A DNA stretch of 64,000 bases from JBFGFX01 sp965232455 (lineage in GTDB: Bacteria; Pseudomonadota; Gammaproteobacteria; Steroidobacterales; Woeseiaceae), in NCBI GenBank assembly GCA_965232455.1, contig OZ246981.1, positions 930,001 through 994,000 of the forward strand, given 5' to 3'. Of the stretch, positions 1 through 8,931 are shown piece by piece. The first letter of the stretch is position 1. Every line of letters begins with the position of its first letter. The notes beneath the pieces are model-generated. The model had not been told where the DNA came from and made no database searches. It saw only the letters and a program-made list of their open reading frames with translations. Position numbers and translations under genes: made by a program.

Positions 1-140
1 GCACGGATCGGGTGCTTCGCGCCGTCAGTCCCGACGCGGTGCCGCCGGTACCTCCCGAATTTGCCACGCACTGGCAGGCATCCGAGGACGCCATGTGGCA
101 ACTGGGCCGCGGCTCCGTGCCGAAGGGCGCCGACGCGTGA
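1..140 (+). CDS. C-terminal end of an unidentified gene
   Basis: An open frame enters from the left edge and stops with TGA at 138-140; its last 45 residues end in GRGSVPKGADA. The stop overlaps the GTG start of the exporter in a GTGA tetranucleotide, so it is probably the preceding gene of the same operon. The visible residues are Pro/Ala rich and carry no motif I recognise. Partial at the window start; no function assigned. Confidence 0.5.
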   Translation, partial: TDRVLRAVSPDAVPPVPPEFATHWQASEDAMWQLGRGSVPKGADA

Positions 141-3100
141 GCGGCCCGAGCCTCCGAACCAAGGCGTTCTGGCACCTTACCGAACACCCCGTTTCAATGA
201 TTTTGATCAGCCTGGCATTTATCGTCTGGGCGGCGTTCTTTCTGGGGCGGCTGGAAAAGGACACCTCGGTGCGTGCGTTTATTCCCACGGACCACCCGTC
301 GATTCTGGCGGAAGAGTCGATCGAGGAGATTTTTGGGATTGGCGACGCATTCGCGGTGTCCCTGGTATTCGAAAACGATAGCGCGGTATTCGCCGACGAG
401 GCGCTTGCCGTTATCGATGAGCTTACGACGGCGTTGAGCGGCATCGACAACGTCAATCAAGAACGCGTAGCATCCATAACGACCGAGTCTTCGATATCGG
501 GGTCGGCGGGCGGCGTGGACGTCGCTCCCTACGTTTCAGCGCCCGTTGACGATGCCGGCACGGCGCCTGCACGCGAGCGCTGGCTGAACATGCCGCCTCA
601 TCGAGGCACGCTGGTGTCTTTCGACGAATCCAGTGCGCTGATCATGTTCGAGATCGAGGACGTGAACCGCGCGGCGGAAACCTATGCCGCGGTTCGTCGC
701 GTCACGGAATCGTTCGATTACCCGAATGTGACGCTAGGCGTCGCGGGTCCTGCCGCCGTGAGTGCCTACCTGAGTCAAAAAATCGACCGGGATGCGCGTC
801 TGTTGCAGCCGGCGGTGTTTCTGGTTGTGCTGCTGTTCGTTTATCTGGCATTCCGGCGGGCAGGAGCGATGGCCTGCGCACTCATCGTCGTCGTGGGTAC
901 GACCGTCGGCGCAATGGGCATCATGTCGTGGCAGGGCGTTGCTTATTACGCGATTACCAACGCGTTGCCGGTCATATTGGTATCCGTCGCGGTCGCCGAC
1001 GCGATACACGTCTTGTCGCACTATTATCAGTTACGTGCATCCGATTCGACAATGCCCGTGCGTGAAGCCGTTGTCGCCTCCATGCATACCATGGCGCGGC
1101 CCATTTTCTTTACCTCCGCGACCACCGCGGCCGGCTTCTGCGGTATCGGATTCGCTTCCATCATGCCGCCAATCACCTACTTTTCCTGGTATGCCGCGCT
1201 CGGTGTCGCTCTGGCGTTGGTGTTTTCCATAGTCACGCTACCGAACGTCATGGTGCTGCTGAAGCTCAGGCCGAGCCCGGCTTTCGAGTCGTGGAGGGCA
1301 CACAGGCCGAGCATCGTTGGACGAGCGCTGCTGGCGGTAAGCCGGGTGGGCGCCCGTTACCCATTCGCAATCCTTGGCGCGTTTCTGGTCTTGGCCGTTC
1401 TGGCGCTGAACCAGGCGACAGCACTGCGATTTGACAGATCTCAAGTCGAGAATTTCGCCCGCGAGGAGCCGATCCGCCGCGCCGACGAATTCATCAACGC
1501 GAAGTTTGTCGGAACGTCGTTCCTCGACGTACTAGTGGAGGCCGAGGAGCCCGAGGATCTCCTGTCAACGGAAGCAATGACGCAAATCGTCCAGTTGCAG
1601 ACGTTCATGGAGCAGCAGGAGCATGTGAGCTTGACCGTGTCCATTGCGGACTATTTGTCGCTGTTGCATGCCGCTATAGAGAACGAGGCCATGGCGGCGC
1701 GTGAACTGCCCGGCGACGATGACGCCATCAAACAGTACATGTTCGTCTATGAAGCATCGGGCGACCCGGCGGACTTCGAGGAGGAAATTGATGCCAGCGG
1801 TTCGAAAGCGTTGGTTCGCGGCATGCTGAACACGGTGTATTTCTCGGAGTCTCGGAAGACCGTCGAAGCCATTCAGCAGTACATCGACGAAACCTTCGCC
1901 GGTTCATCGCTGAACGTGACGCTGGCCGGCGACGTCAATACGACTTACCACTGGATGACGAGGTTGGAATCCTCGCACTTCGTCGGAGTTGCTCTGTCTC
2001 TATGCATGATTCTCCTCTTATCCATTGTCGTCTTTCGCTCTGTTCCACTCGGGTTTGTCGCCGTAGCGCCCGTCACCTTCACCGTACTGATGATTTACGC
2101 GGTGATGGCGAGCCTGAATATCTACCTGGAACCCGCGACGAGCATGTTTGCAGCGATTTCAGTCGGCCTGGGCGTCGATTTTGCGATTCATCTCATCGAG
2201 CGGCTGCGCCATGCCCGCGCAACCGAACCCACGTTTGCAACTGCGCTCGAACGGGCAATTCCTCCGACCGGCCGTGCCTGTTTCTTCAACATCGCGGCGC
2301 TGGGACTCGGGTTCTCAGTGTTGACGCTGAGCGGGCTGCCGATGCTGCAGCGCTTCGGCGGCATGGTTGCGCTCGCTGCGTTCACGAGTTTTGCAGCGGC
2401 GCTGCTTGTCGTTCCATCGTGTTTTGCGCTGGCGGAAAGGCTGCGGAGACGGGCGTCGAGAAAATCGCATGTCACGACTGCGCCAGGGATTGCGCTAGGA
2501 CTGGTAATCTTCGCCGGTTTCGTCGTCGAACCTGAGCCGGCTCACGCAGCGACGCCCACCGCGCTATGGGTGGCGGAGCAAGTCGCAAACAGAGCGGAAG
2601 CGCCTGTGACGCGTCGCGTGATTGATATGACGCTCACGAACCGGCGGGACAGGGTGAGACGGCGTCAGGCATTGGTGTTGAAACTCGTCGACTCGCCTCA
2701 GCGCCGATCCACACGCATTACCTTCCTCGAGCCGAGAGCCATCAGAAATACAACGTTCCTCAGCCACGACCGCGGCGAAAAGGCTGAGGACCGATGGTTG
2801 TATCTTCCGGCCACAAAACGGGTTCGGCGTATTCCGTCCTCGGACCGCGGCGACTACTTTTTGGGGACGGATTTCAGCTATGAGGACATCCAAAGCGAGC
2901 TTAAGTTCGACCTGGACGACTACGATTTTGCACTCGGTTCAGGCGCCGACGGGAACTCTTACACCCTGATCGGGCGACCGAAAAACGCTTCGATAGCAAA
3001 GGAACTAGGATTCGAACGTTTCACTGCGAGCATTGACCCCACTAGCTTCCTTCCGCGCCGGATTGAGTTCTTCAAGGGAGATCGGAGTCCGTTCAAGATC

Positions 3101-3295
3101 GTCGAAGTGCGAAAGCAGGCGTTGATCGGCGGATACTGGACCGCGACGGAAATATTCGCCGATCATCTGCGGAACAGGCACAGCACCCTGTTCGAGTATC
3201 GCGAGGTGATGCACCCGGACAACCTCGATCCTCGCCATTTCGACCCGGCCTACCTGGAGCGCACGCTGCCGGCAGCGCTGTTGGCGCCGCCGTGA
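137..3295 (+). CDS. RND/MMPL-family exporter fused to a LolA-like domain
   Basis: This inner-membrane protein of 1052 residues is predicted to export lipid or another hydrophobic substrate. The first part is a duplicated MMPL/RND permease: a first helix at about 20-36, a periplasmic loop, helix bundles near 225-375 and 410-430, a second loop, and a second bundle near 610-765. After it comes a stretch at about 783-800 (GLVIFAGFVVEPEPAHAA) that looks like an absorbed signal peptide. From about 800 to the end lies an outer-membrane lipoprotein-sorting (LolA-like) domain with the typical WLYLPATKRVRRI strand. These two parts are normally separate adjacent genes. The GTG at 137 is preferred because it overlaps the upstream stop (GTGA); an earlier GTG lies at 95. 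It overlaps the porin-like gene the same way. The substrate is unknown. Confidence 0.85.
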   Translation: MSGPSLRTKAFWHLTEHPVSMILISLAFIVWAAFFLGRLEKDTSVRAFIPTDHPSILAEESIEEIFGIGDAFAVSLVFENDSAVFADEALAVIDELTTALSGIDNVNQERVASITTESSISGSAGGVDVAPYVSAPVDDAGTAPARERWLNMPPHRGTLVSFDESSALIMFEIEDVNRAAETYAAVRRVTESFDYPNVTLGVAGPAAVSAYLSQKIDRDARLLQPAVFLVVLLFVYLAFRRAGAMACALIVVVGTTVGAMGIMSWQGVAYYAITNALPVILVSVAVADAIHVLSHYYQLRASDSTMPVREAVVASMHTMARPIFFTSATTAAGFCGIGFASIMPPITYFSWYAALGVALALVFSIVTLPNVMVLLKLRPSPAFESWRAHRPSIVGRALLAVSRVGARYPFAILGAFLVLAVLALNQATALRFDRSQVENFAREEPIRRADEFINAKFVGTSFLDVLVEAEEPEDLLSTEAMTQIVQLQTFMEQQEHVSLTVSIADYLSLLHAAIENEAMAARELPGDDDAIKQYMFVYEASGDPADFEEEIDASGSKALVRGMLNTVYFSESRKTVEAIQQYIDETFAGSSLNVTLAGDVNTTYHWMTRLESSHFVGVALSLCMILLLSIVVFRSVPLGFVAVAPVTFTVLMIYAVMASLNIYLEPATSMFAAISVGLGVDFAIHLIERLRHARATEPTFATALERAIPPTGRACFFNIAALGLGFSVLTLSGLPMLQRFGGMVALAAFTSFAAALLVVPSCFALAERLRRRASRKSHVTTAPGIALGLVIFAGFVVEPEPAHAATPTALWVAEQVANRAEAPVTRRVIDMTLTNRRDRVRRRQALVLKLVDSPQRRSTRITFLEPRAIRNTTFLSHDRGEKAEDRWLYLPATKRVRRIPSSDRGDYFLGTDFSYEDIQSELKFDLDDYDFALGSGADGNSYTLIGRPKNASIAKELGFERFTASIDPTSFLPRRIEFFKGDRSPFKIVEVRKQALIGGYWTATEIFADHLRNRHSTLFEYREVMHPDNLDPRHFDPAYLERTLPAALLAPP

Positions 3296-4614
3296 CGCAT
3301 CCAGCCTGGCTCGGAACGATCGTTGCGTTGTCGGTGCTAATCGCGTCGCCGGTCAACGCGGCCAGTCTGGAAGATTACGACCTGTCCGCGAAGGTTTCGT
3401 ATGCGGTTGCCACGGACACAGGCGAGCATGTGCAACGGGCATTGTCGCTCGAAGCCGCGGCTACGGTCAGAACGTCGGAAACCTTCCTGTGGCAACTCGG
3501 CGCGCGTGCCTGGTACGACTTTGCGCAGCTGCTCCGACCGAATCGTGACGATGAACGGTTTTTTCCCTACGCGAACGAATTCAACCGCCGCCCGGGCATC
3601 GGCAGCCGCGGGGATATCGAGCTGCGTGACTTTTATTTCGAATGGCAACGAGGGCAGATACGCGTTCGAGTCGGCAGGCAGCAGGTCTTATGGAACAGCC
3701 TGGACGGTATATCCGTATTTGTGATCAATCCAAGCGATTTTCACGAATTTGTCCTGAACGACGATGCAGATCGACAAAGGCCGCAGTGGGGCATGTACGT
3801 CGATATCCCAATGGCCGCCTGGCGTTTCGAGGGTGCCGCGTTCTTGGACAGCTCCGTCCACGATGTGCCGGATCCGGGTTCGTGGTTCGAATTCAAGGCG
3901 CCACAGTTCCGTTTTGGGCTGCCGTCGGAGCAGGAAACGGGCGCGATTGAAATCGAAACGCGCCTACCCGACACGTTCGACGATGTCACCTATGCGCTGC
4001 GCGCGTCCAGAACCTTCGGCAACACGAATCTCGTCTTCGCCGGATTGATTGGGAACGAATACGAAGCGGTCGCCGAACCCGGACCGAGCGACGGCGGGCC
4101 GGCTCTGATCCGCAATTTTCCACGACGACGCCTGGCCAAGGTCGCCCTGGAGACCGGCCTGGGACCGGCTGTGCTGCGCGGCGAACTCGTCACACAATTC
4201 GACCGGGTGTTGAACATGAGAGAAGAGGGGATTCTCACGACCACGGCGGTGGATACGCTGACCCTGGGAATCGGGACCGATCTCGATCTGCCTTACAACG
4301 TATTCATGAACCTGCAGTTTCTGTTGGAACGCGTGCGAGACGCGCCGGAAACACTGATCAAGCCAAGTCAAAACGACTTGGCGACCATCACGCTTCAGCG
4401 GCCATTTTTCTACGACGCCTTGACCGTAAAGTGGCGTTGGTACCGCGATATGGAGTTCGGCGACTCGCTCAGTCAGGTGAGTATGAGTTATTCGCCGTCC
4501 GATGCGACTACCGTCGAACTGCTCGGCGCCCGGTTCGCCGGCTCTTCACAAGGACGCTTTGGGCAATTCGACGCACGGGACCTGGTCAAGCTCACCCTGC
4601 GATATAGCTTTTAG
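3292..4614 (+). CDS. DUF1302-like outer-membrane beta-barrel protein
   Basis: Predicted outer-membrane barrel of 440 residues. It has an N-terminal signal peptide (cleavage near SPVNA-A at about 23-24), alternating amphipathic strands, the DUF1302-type segment VGRQQVLWNSLDGISVFVIN at about 126-145, and a C-terminal LTLRYSF ending in Phe as expected for Bam-dependent insertion. GTG at 3292 overlaps the TGA of the RND/LolA-like gene, so the two are translationally coupled. MMPL permease, LolA-like protein and DUF1302 barrel are known neighbours, and together they suggest a trans-envelope route for a lipophilic compound. This is family and context inference; no substrate-specific residue is visible. 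Confidence 0.8.
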   Translation: MTHPAWLGTIVALSVLIASPVNAASLEDYDLSAKVSYAVATDTGEHVQRALSLEAAATVRTSETFLWQLGARAWYDFAQLLRPNRDDERFFPYANEFNRRPGIGSRGDIELRDFYFEWQRGQIRVRVGRQQVLWNSLDGISVFVINPSDFHEFVLNDDADRQRPQWGMYVDIPMAAWRFEGAAFLDSSVHDVPDPGSWFEFKAPQFRFGLPSEQETGAIEIETRLPDTFDDVTYALRASRTFGNTNLVFAGLIGNEYEAVAEPGPSDGGPALIRNFPRRRLAKVALETGLGPAVLRGELVTQFDRVLNMREEGILTTTAVDTLTLGIGTDLDLPYNVFMNLQFLLERVRDAPETLIKPSQNDLATITLQRPFFYDALTVKWRWYRDMEFGDSLSQVSMSYSPSDATTVELLGARFAGSSQGRFGQFDARDLVKLTLRYSF

Positions 4615-4898
4615 GCGATTCGCTACGAACGGCGTGAATCCCGTTTCCAAGTACGTATCCGCAGCCTCATCTTCTAATCGAGGCCGTATGAAAACTCGAA
4701 AAATTCTGCTACGACGTGCTTATTTTTCCTTACAGCCAAGACCAATCGACTTTCCTGTGTTTCCACACGACCACTTCCTCGACGTTGCGAGAGAATTTGA
4801 GCGGAAACCGTCACCTCGCGGCTAGGAGTTTGCCTGCTTCTGATTTTTTAGACACCATGGAAGCATCCCGGTCGCCGCGAAAATTGCACAGCGTTGGG
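4615..4898. other. Intergenic stretch without a gene
   Basis: Between the barrel gene and repeat copy A there is no credible gene. The short open frames here lack ribosome binding sites and protein-like composition. Confidence 0.5.
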
Positions 4899-4951
4899 AT
4901 CCTGCCCCCGCTACCAAATCAAAAAGCCGGTCCCAGCGGAACCGGCTTTTT
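4899..4951 (+). repeat. Dispersed intergenic repeat, copy A, with terminator
   Basis: ATCCTGCCCCCGCTACCA (4899-4916) matches the form of a tRNA 3' end: T-stem, acceptor strand, A, CCA. A perfect 10-bp hairpin follows (AAAAGCCGGT at 4922-4931 with ACCGGCTTTT at 4941-4950). The hairpin has T or A runs on both sides, so it can terminate in both directions, serving the barrel gene and parE, whose stop lies at 4957. Confidence 0.75.
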
Positions 4952-4956
4952 AATTT

Positions 4957-5298
4957 CTACTTGGGTCGCGGCCTGGTGGCGAATTCTTCGAGGATTCTCG
5001 GCAAGTCTCGCGATCCATGCACGAAATCGACGACAATCAGCAGCTTCGGTGTGTCCCGATAGACGATGTAGTGTCGGCCTTGCCGGTAGTAGTAAAGTTC
5101 GTCATCGGAGTCTCTGCCCGGTACGAGCAGGCTGCATGATCTGCCGTGTGGCGGGTTGCCGGACGCCAGGGCTTTCAAACGATTGATCAGTTCGCGTTCG
5201 TAGCGACGCGCCTGATCGATCCCAAATTGATTGACGGTCCAATGCGCAATGTCGGTTAGCCGAGCTTCGGCCTGCGGCGTCAGCCGGAACGGCTTCAC
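4957..5298 (-). CDS. parE: ParE/RelE-superfamily toxin
   Basis: A protein of 113 residues with the RelE/ParE fold pattern: N-terminal LTPQAEARLTDIAHW, a central helix with Arg-Arg-Tyr-Glu, then the strand signature YYYRQGRHYIVYRDT and LLIVVDFVHGSRDLP. ParE toxins poison DNA gyrase; RelE relatives cleave mRNA, and the ParD partner makes the ParE assignment more likely. It begins 5 bases after the antitoxin stop, the usual antitoxin-first order. Full length for the family, with no sign of decay. Confidence 0.88.
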   Translation of the reverse strand: MKPFRLTPQAEARLTDIAHWTVNQFGIDQARRYERELINRLKALASGNPPHGRSCSLLVPGRDSDDELYYYRQGRHYIVYRDTPKLLIVVDFVHGSRDLPRILEEFATRPRPK

Positions 5299-5303
5299 CT
5301 CGA

Positions 5304-5570
5304 CTACTGCTCGATTGCCTGGTCAAAGGCGCGACGCACCGCTTCCTCGCCCGTTCCGGCGGCGAAATCCCCCGCATCAGCCTGATCCAGACCGCGCAAA
5401 ACGCCCGAGCGGATATCGTCCAGTTCGGCATCTTGTCTCGCACGCCGGTCTGCGAGGAGTCTGAGTCCTTCCCTCAGAACCTCGCTGGCGTTCTGATAAC
5501 GGCCCTCGCGCACGAACTCGTCTACCAATTGGCTCTGTTTGTCCGTCAGAACGACGTTTCGGGTCGGCAT
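5304..5570 (-). CDS. parD: ParD-type antitoxin
   Basis: An 88-residue antitoxin with an N-terminal ribbon-helix-helix (RNVVLTDKQSQLVDEFV, then YQNASEVLREGLRLL at about 25-39) and an acidic, disordered C-terminal part that would wrap the toxin. The ATG at 5570 is chosen because GGAGAAACG sits directly upstream and the protein then starts with the canonical RHH strand; a longer frame begins at 5627. Operator-like palindromes lie just upstream, consistent with autorepression by ParD or the ParDE complex. Confidence 0.88.
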   Translation of the reverse strand: MPTRNVVLTDKQSQLVDEFVREGRYQNASEVLREGLRLLADRRARQDAELDDIRSGVLRGLDQADAGDFAAGTGEEAVRRAFDQAIEQ

Positions 5571-5594
5571 TCGTTTCTCCAGTCGAGGTTTCGC

Positions 5595-5627
5595 GGCAAT
5601 ACTGCCAGAATTGGCATATATTGCCAA
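5595..5627. promoter_or_regulatory. Operator palindromes upstream of parDE
   Basis: Two inverted repeats share GGCA/TGCC half-sites: GGCA-ATAC-TGCC at 5595-5606 and TTGGCA-TATAT-TGCCAA at 5611-5627. They lie 25-57 bases upstream of the parD start inside an AT-rich promoter, where ribbon-helix-helix antitoxins bind in pairs. Inference from position and symmetry. Confidence 0.55.
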
Positions 5628-5704
5628 TATCAGTATGTAGGGATTTTGGCCAGTTAAGTCCAGTGCGCATCGTTGTTGGAGAGCAGGGAATCTCCAGTCT
5701 CAAT

Positions 5705-5798
5705 GGTAATATCGATGGCTGTCGTTAGCGCCGAATAGTGACCAGAGCCTGCCCCTGCTACCACGATAATCGAAGACCCGGCCTTGTGCCGGGTTTTT
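5705..5798 (+). repeat. Dispersed intergenic repeat, copy B, with terminator
   Basis: The copy has a longer left part (GGTAATATCGATGGCTGTCG at 5705-5724) that is shared with copy C and partly with G. Then come AGCCTGCCCCTGCTACCA (5746-5763) and the hairpin ACCCGGC-CTTGT-GCCGGGT (5776-5794) followed by T5. It sits between the parDE promoter and the 3' end of the convergent LysR gene, so it is not the terminator of an upstream plus-strand gene. Confidence 0.75.
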
Positions 5799-5853
5799 CG
5801 TGTCTGGTCGGCCCTTCAACGCTTACCCGCTTCCTGGTGGCGCCGTTGCTTGA

Positions 5854-6783
5854 CTAGCTCTTGTCGAATGCTCCGAATACGCGCGCCCTGATCCAACGGT
5901 GCACGGGATTGACCGTTTGATAGGGAAGCCAACCGGCCAACACGGTGAAGCCCGGAATTACTTTGGGCAGATGAATCCGTTTCAAGCGAGTGCTGATGCT
6001 GTCAACGAAGTGTTCGGGAAGCGTGCCGACGCAATCGGTCTTCTCGATTAGCGGGGGCGCCAACGCAAAGCTGTTCACGCGGTACGCGATACGTCGCTGT
6101 AGATGACGAGCAGCCAGAATCTCGTCAATGGCCCCCGGTCCCTGGCCTTCCGGTGACACGAGGACGTGATCCAGCGCCGCAAATTGCTTCCAGGAAATTC
6201 GCTTCCCGGCCAACGGATGGGTACCACGAACCACGGTGACAAAGCGCTCAACGAACAGCTCTCGCTGAACGAGTCCCTCAACGTCGATGTGATCCGCGAC
6301 CCGTGCCAATACCTGGTCGGGAAGCACCACTGCATCCAGGTGTCCGGCGGCCAGAACTCGCGGCGCATCCGGATTGAGAGCCGTAATCACGAGGTTGGCC
6401 TTGGGTGCCAGTGGCGCAACGGATCGGTACCATGCCGACGCGAGTATGAATCCGAGATAGTCGGAGCAAGCAATCCGGAACGTTGCTTCAGAGGTCTCCG
6501 GATCGAATCCTTGAGGTTTTCTTATCAGCGTTCTGAGCGAGCCGATAACCCTCGCTAACTCCGGTTGGAGTGTTCTGGCATATTCGGTGGCGACCATGGT
6601 CCGACCGCTGCGGACCAGAAGCGGATCGCCGAATGTGGTTCGGAGTCGCTCCAGGGTCCGGCTCATCGCGGGCTGGGTTATGCCGACACGCCCGGCGGCC
6701 TTGGACACGCCGCCTTCTTCCAGCAGCCAGTAGAGGGCGACGATCAGGTTGAGGTCGACGTTCTCGAGGCGAGTTTCATACAT
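5854..6783 (-). CDS. LysR-family transcriptional regulator
   Basis: A 309-residue regulator with an N-terminal winged helix-turn-helix (LYWLLEEGGVSKAAGRVGIT then QPAMSRTLERLR, about 15-45) and a C-terminal effector-binding domain. The DLNLIVALYWLLEE opening resembles the NodD/LeuO side of the family. The ATG at 6783 (MYETRLENVDLN) is preferred over an upstream in-frame start because homologues begin just before the DLN motif. It is transcribed divergently from the lactonase-like lipoprotein gene 98 bases away and probably regulates it. The inducer is unknown. Confidence 0.88.
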   Translation of the reverse strand: MYETRLENVDLNLIVALYWLLEEGGVSKAAGRVGITQPAMSRTLERLRTTFGDPLLVRSGRTMVATEYARTLQPELARVIGSLRTLIRKPQGFDPETSEATFRIACSDYLGFILASAWYRSVAPLAPKANLVITALNPDAPRVLAAGHLDAVVLPDQVLARVADHIDVEGLVQRELFVERFVTVVRGTHPLAGKRISWKQFAALDHVLVSPEGQGPGAIDEILAARHLQRRIAYRVNSFALAPPLIEKTDCVGTLPEHFVDSISTRLKRIHLPKVIPGFTVLAGWLPYQTVNPVHRWIRARVFGAFDKS

Positions 6784-6793
6784 AATTCTCACG

Positions 6794-6806
6794 CATGTAA
6801 AACATG
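6794..6806. promoter_or_regulatory. Candidate LysR operator
   Basis: CATGT-AAA-ACATG is a perfect inverted repeat in the 97-base divergent gap between the LysR gene (start 6783) and the lipoprotein gene (start 6881). Its AT-rich surroundings and position fit a LysR autoregulatory site. Not proven. Confidence 0.45.
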
Positions 6807-6880
6807 TAACAAATACATTGGAATTATATATCAAGCCCACCCACGATACGTCCCCAAGCAGTACCAATAGGAGAGTTTCC

Positions 6881-7813
6881 GTGAAACGACTGGCTTTGAT
6901 TACTCTTTTCGGCGTTGTAGTTGCCGCCTGCTCAACGCGTGGACATCACGAAATTTCAGACCTCGAAATCCCCGCGACACCGATGTCCTGGGCGTCTTGG
7001 GCAGACGTCCTTGCGAATCCGGCATCCATCCGAGTCACCGCCCTGGTCACCGGATGGGTCACCGCGGGACCGGAAATTCTCATCGACGCGGACGATCCTC
7101 GGGTCCCCGACGAGTTGCGCCGAGAACTCCGAGTGCCGTCGATCGCGTTTCTCGTAGAACACCCAAACGGGTCCAGGATACTGCTGGATGCAGGTGTTCG
7201 TTCGGGGGACTGTTCTTATGGGCTCAGACCGGTCTATTGGGTCCCATGCGAAAACTCGGTGGGTGGCGATGCGATTTCCCAGCTACGCGAACGAAATCTG
7301 GACGTTGCCGATATCGACTACGTCATCATGTCCCACTTCCATGGCGATCATGTAAGTGGCTTACAACGTATTCTGGAGAAAGCATCGATTCCCGTTGTGA
7401 CCACAAGGGACGAGATCGTGGCGGCAACGCAAGCCTTTGCTTTTCTGGGAGGATACCAGAGCGATATGCTGGCAACCCCAATGGACGTTCGAGTTGTCGA
7501 CGCCCATATGAAGCAAATGCCGATCGTAGGCGATGCAGTCGATTTCTTTGGGGACGGATCTCTGTGGTTGATATCGACACCCGGTCACAGTCCGGGTCAC
7601 CTATCGGTCTTCGTCAACTCGAATGAGCCCACGCTATTTACGTTCGACACCTCTCATCTGGACTTTGGCTTTGAAAATGGCGTGCCCCCTGGCGCAACCT
7701 GGGACAAACAACAAGCGGAACTATCGCTGAGTCGTCTGCGGAGATTTGCCGAGAGTTTTCCTTTGATAAAGGTAGTAACCGGTCATGAACCGTCCAAGTG
7801 GCCTGCGAGTTAG
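6881..7813 (+). CDS. Metallo-beta-lactamase-fold lipoprotein, lactonase-like
   Basis: A 310-residue exported hydrolase. The N-terminus is a lipoprotein signal (VKRLALITLFGVVVAAC, lipobox VAAC at about 14-17), so it is probably membrane-anchored in the periplasm. The MBL zinc motif MSHFHGDHVSGL lies at about 150-161, a further ligand region is STPGHSPGHL near 230, and the last His is in VTGHEPSKW. This arrangement resembles the AttM/AiiA-type N-acyl-homoserine lactonase branch. GTG at 6881 is chosen because AGGAGAG precedes it and it gives a clean lipobox; the longer frame runs through the LysR gene. Activity on AHLs is not established, since periplasmic lipoprotein forms are uncommon. Confidence 0.82.
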   Translation: MKRLALITLFGVVVAACSTRGHHEISDLEIPATPMSWASWADVLANPASIRVTALVTGWVTAGPEILIDADDPRVPDELRRELRVPSIAFLVEHPNGSRILLDAGVRSGDCSYGLRPVYWVPCENSVGGDAISQLRERNLDVADIDYVIMSHFHGDHVSGLQRILEKASIPVVTTRDEIVAATQAFAFLGGYQSDMLATPMDVRVVDAHMKQMPIVGDAVDFFGDGSLWLISTPGHSPGHLSVFVNSNEPTLFTFDTSHLDFGFENGVPPGATWDKQQAELSLSRLRRFAESFPLIKVVTGHEPSKWPAS

Positions 7814-7890
7814 TGGCTTCCCAGAGCCAGGCAGCGAGCAGCGGAGTCTCCAGCGCTACTCGTTGCTCTGGATCAGTCCGAGTGCTTGAC
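7814..7890. other. Gene-free stretch (continues to 8157 around copy C)
   Basis: The 344 bases from 7814 to 8157 hold repeat copy C and no gene. After the hairpin, 7984-8157 shows no recognisable signal. Confidence 0.5.
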
Positions 7891-7983
7891 GGTGATATCC
7901 ATGGCTGCCGTCAGCGATAAACAGCGACCAAATCCTGCCCCCGCTACCAGAAAAATGAAAGCCCGGCCTTATGCCGGGCTTTG
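7891..7983 (+). repeat. Dispersed intergenic repeat, copy C, with terminator
   Basis: Left part GGTGATATCCATGGCTGCCG (7891-7910) is like copy B. The core ATCCTGCCCCCGCTACCA (7932-7949) is identical to copy A. The hairpin is AGCCCGGC-CTTAT-GCCGGGCT (7960-7980). It follows the lipoprotein gene and could terminate it. Confidence 0.78.
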
Positions 7984-8157
7984 TCATGCCTGCGAGCAAC
8001 TGGTTGAGTGCCCGCTTTGCCCCCGATAGCGGACAAGGGGCTAACAACGGTCTGACGGATCGCTTGTGATCCAAAGACGACGTTCGGTATTCCGCGATTA
8101 GCAACAACCAGAGAGTTTCCTAGTATGGGCTTCGCAAACGTCTAGATTTGTCGTACG

Positions 8158-8802
8158 GTGAACCCAGCGATTCCGGAGCCGGCGTTGGAAAAATTGGCAC
8201 ACAACCCGATTCTGTTGCGATCAGCCAGGCCTGATAGAAACGAGGGCCTTCGTTTTGCTCGGTACATGGATCAGGCGGCAGAAGGTTTTTTCCGTTTCTT
8301 GCTTGGTCGGCGTGCTGAGGCAATCATGGCTTCAGCTTTTCTTGAGCCGCAACATTCACTTTCGTATCAGTACGTGACCTTCGCAGAACGAAGTGGCGAG
8401 CTTGTCGGCATGACTTCCGCCTATACAGGAGCACAGCTGCGCGGGTTTTCTGAGTCGTCATTGGTCCGCGCCGCTGGCAACTTCCCGTTGCGACTGAAAT
8501 GTATGCGCGTTCTGCTCGCACCAGTTTTCAGGATCCTGAATACGGTTGCTGATGAGGACTTCTATCTTCAGGGTATCTCCGTCGAACCGAGTCTTCGAGG
8601 CGAAGGGATTGGTTCGATTCTGATGGACGATATCGAACAACGTGCCAGCGCAAGTGGTTCGAAAAATCTTTGCCTGGATGTTGCAGCAAAGAACACAGGC
8701 GCGCGACGCCTATACGAACGTCGCGGAATGATTGAAATGTCCAAATGGCCGGATGCGGGAATTCTCCCGCCGTTGTTTGTCCGGATGGCCAAAGGCTGCT
8801 AA
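8158..8802 (+). CDS. GNAT-family N-acetyltransferase
   Basis: A 214-residue cytoplasmic acetyltransferase of unknown substrate. The acetyl-CoA binding motif is in the C-terminal half: ISVEPSLRGEGIGSILMDDI (about 141-160, with RGEGIG as the pyrophosphate loop), followed by LCLDVAAKNTGARRLYERRG, the usual GNAT strand and helix. The GTG at 8158 is the longest start but has no clear ribosome binding site; an ATG at 8266 is an alternative. Flanked by repeat copy C and a minus-strand block, so it appears monocistronic. Confidence 0.8.
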   Translation: MNPAIPEPALEKLAHNPILLRSARPDRNEGLRFARYMDQAAEGFFRFLLGRRAEAIMASAFLEPQHSLSYQYVTFAERSGELVGMTSAYTGAQLRGFSESSLVRAAGNFPLRLKCMRVLLAPVFRILNTVADEDFYLQGISVEPSLRGEGIGSILMDDIEQRASASGSKNLCLDVAAKNTGARRLYERRGMIEMSKWPDAGILPPLFVRMAKGC

Positions 8803-8931
8803 GGCTGATGTAGACGACGGCGTAAAGAAGCCCAGTTTGGTGTGACCTCATCGATATCACAGCCCCGCTCTATGATGTCCGCCTCTATTGCGCGCTGCAG
8901 CTCTTACTGCGGCCGGTGATAGACCCACGAG

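Noticed and set aside
4860..4916. A complete tRNA gene ending in CCTGCCCCCGCTACCA
   Set aside because: The matching 5' acceptor strand (GCGGGG), D-arm and anticodon arm are not found upstream of any copy. Only the 3' end is present.
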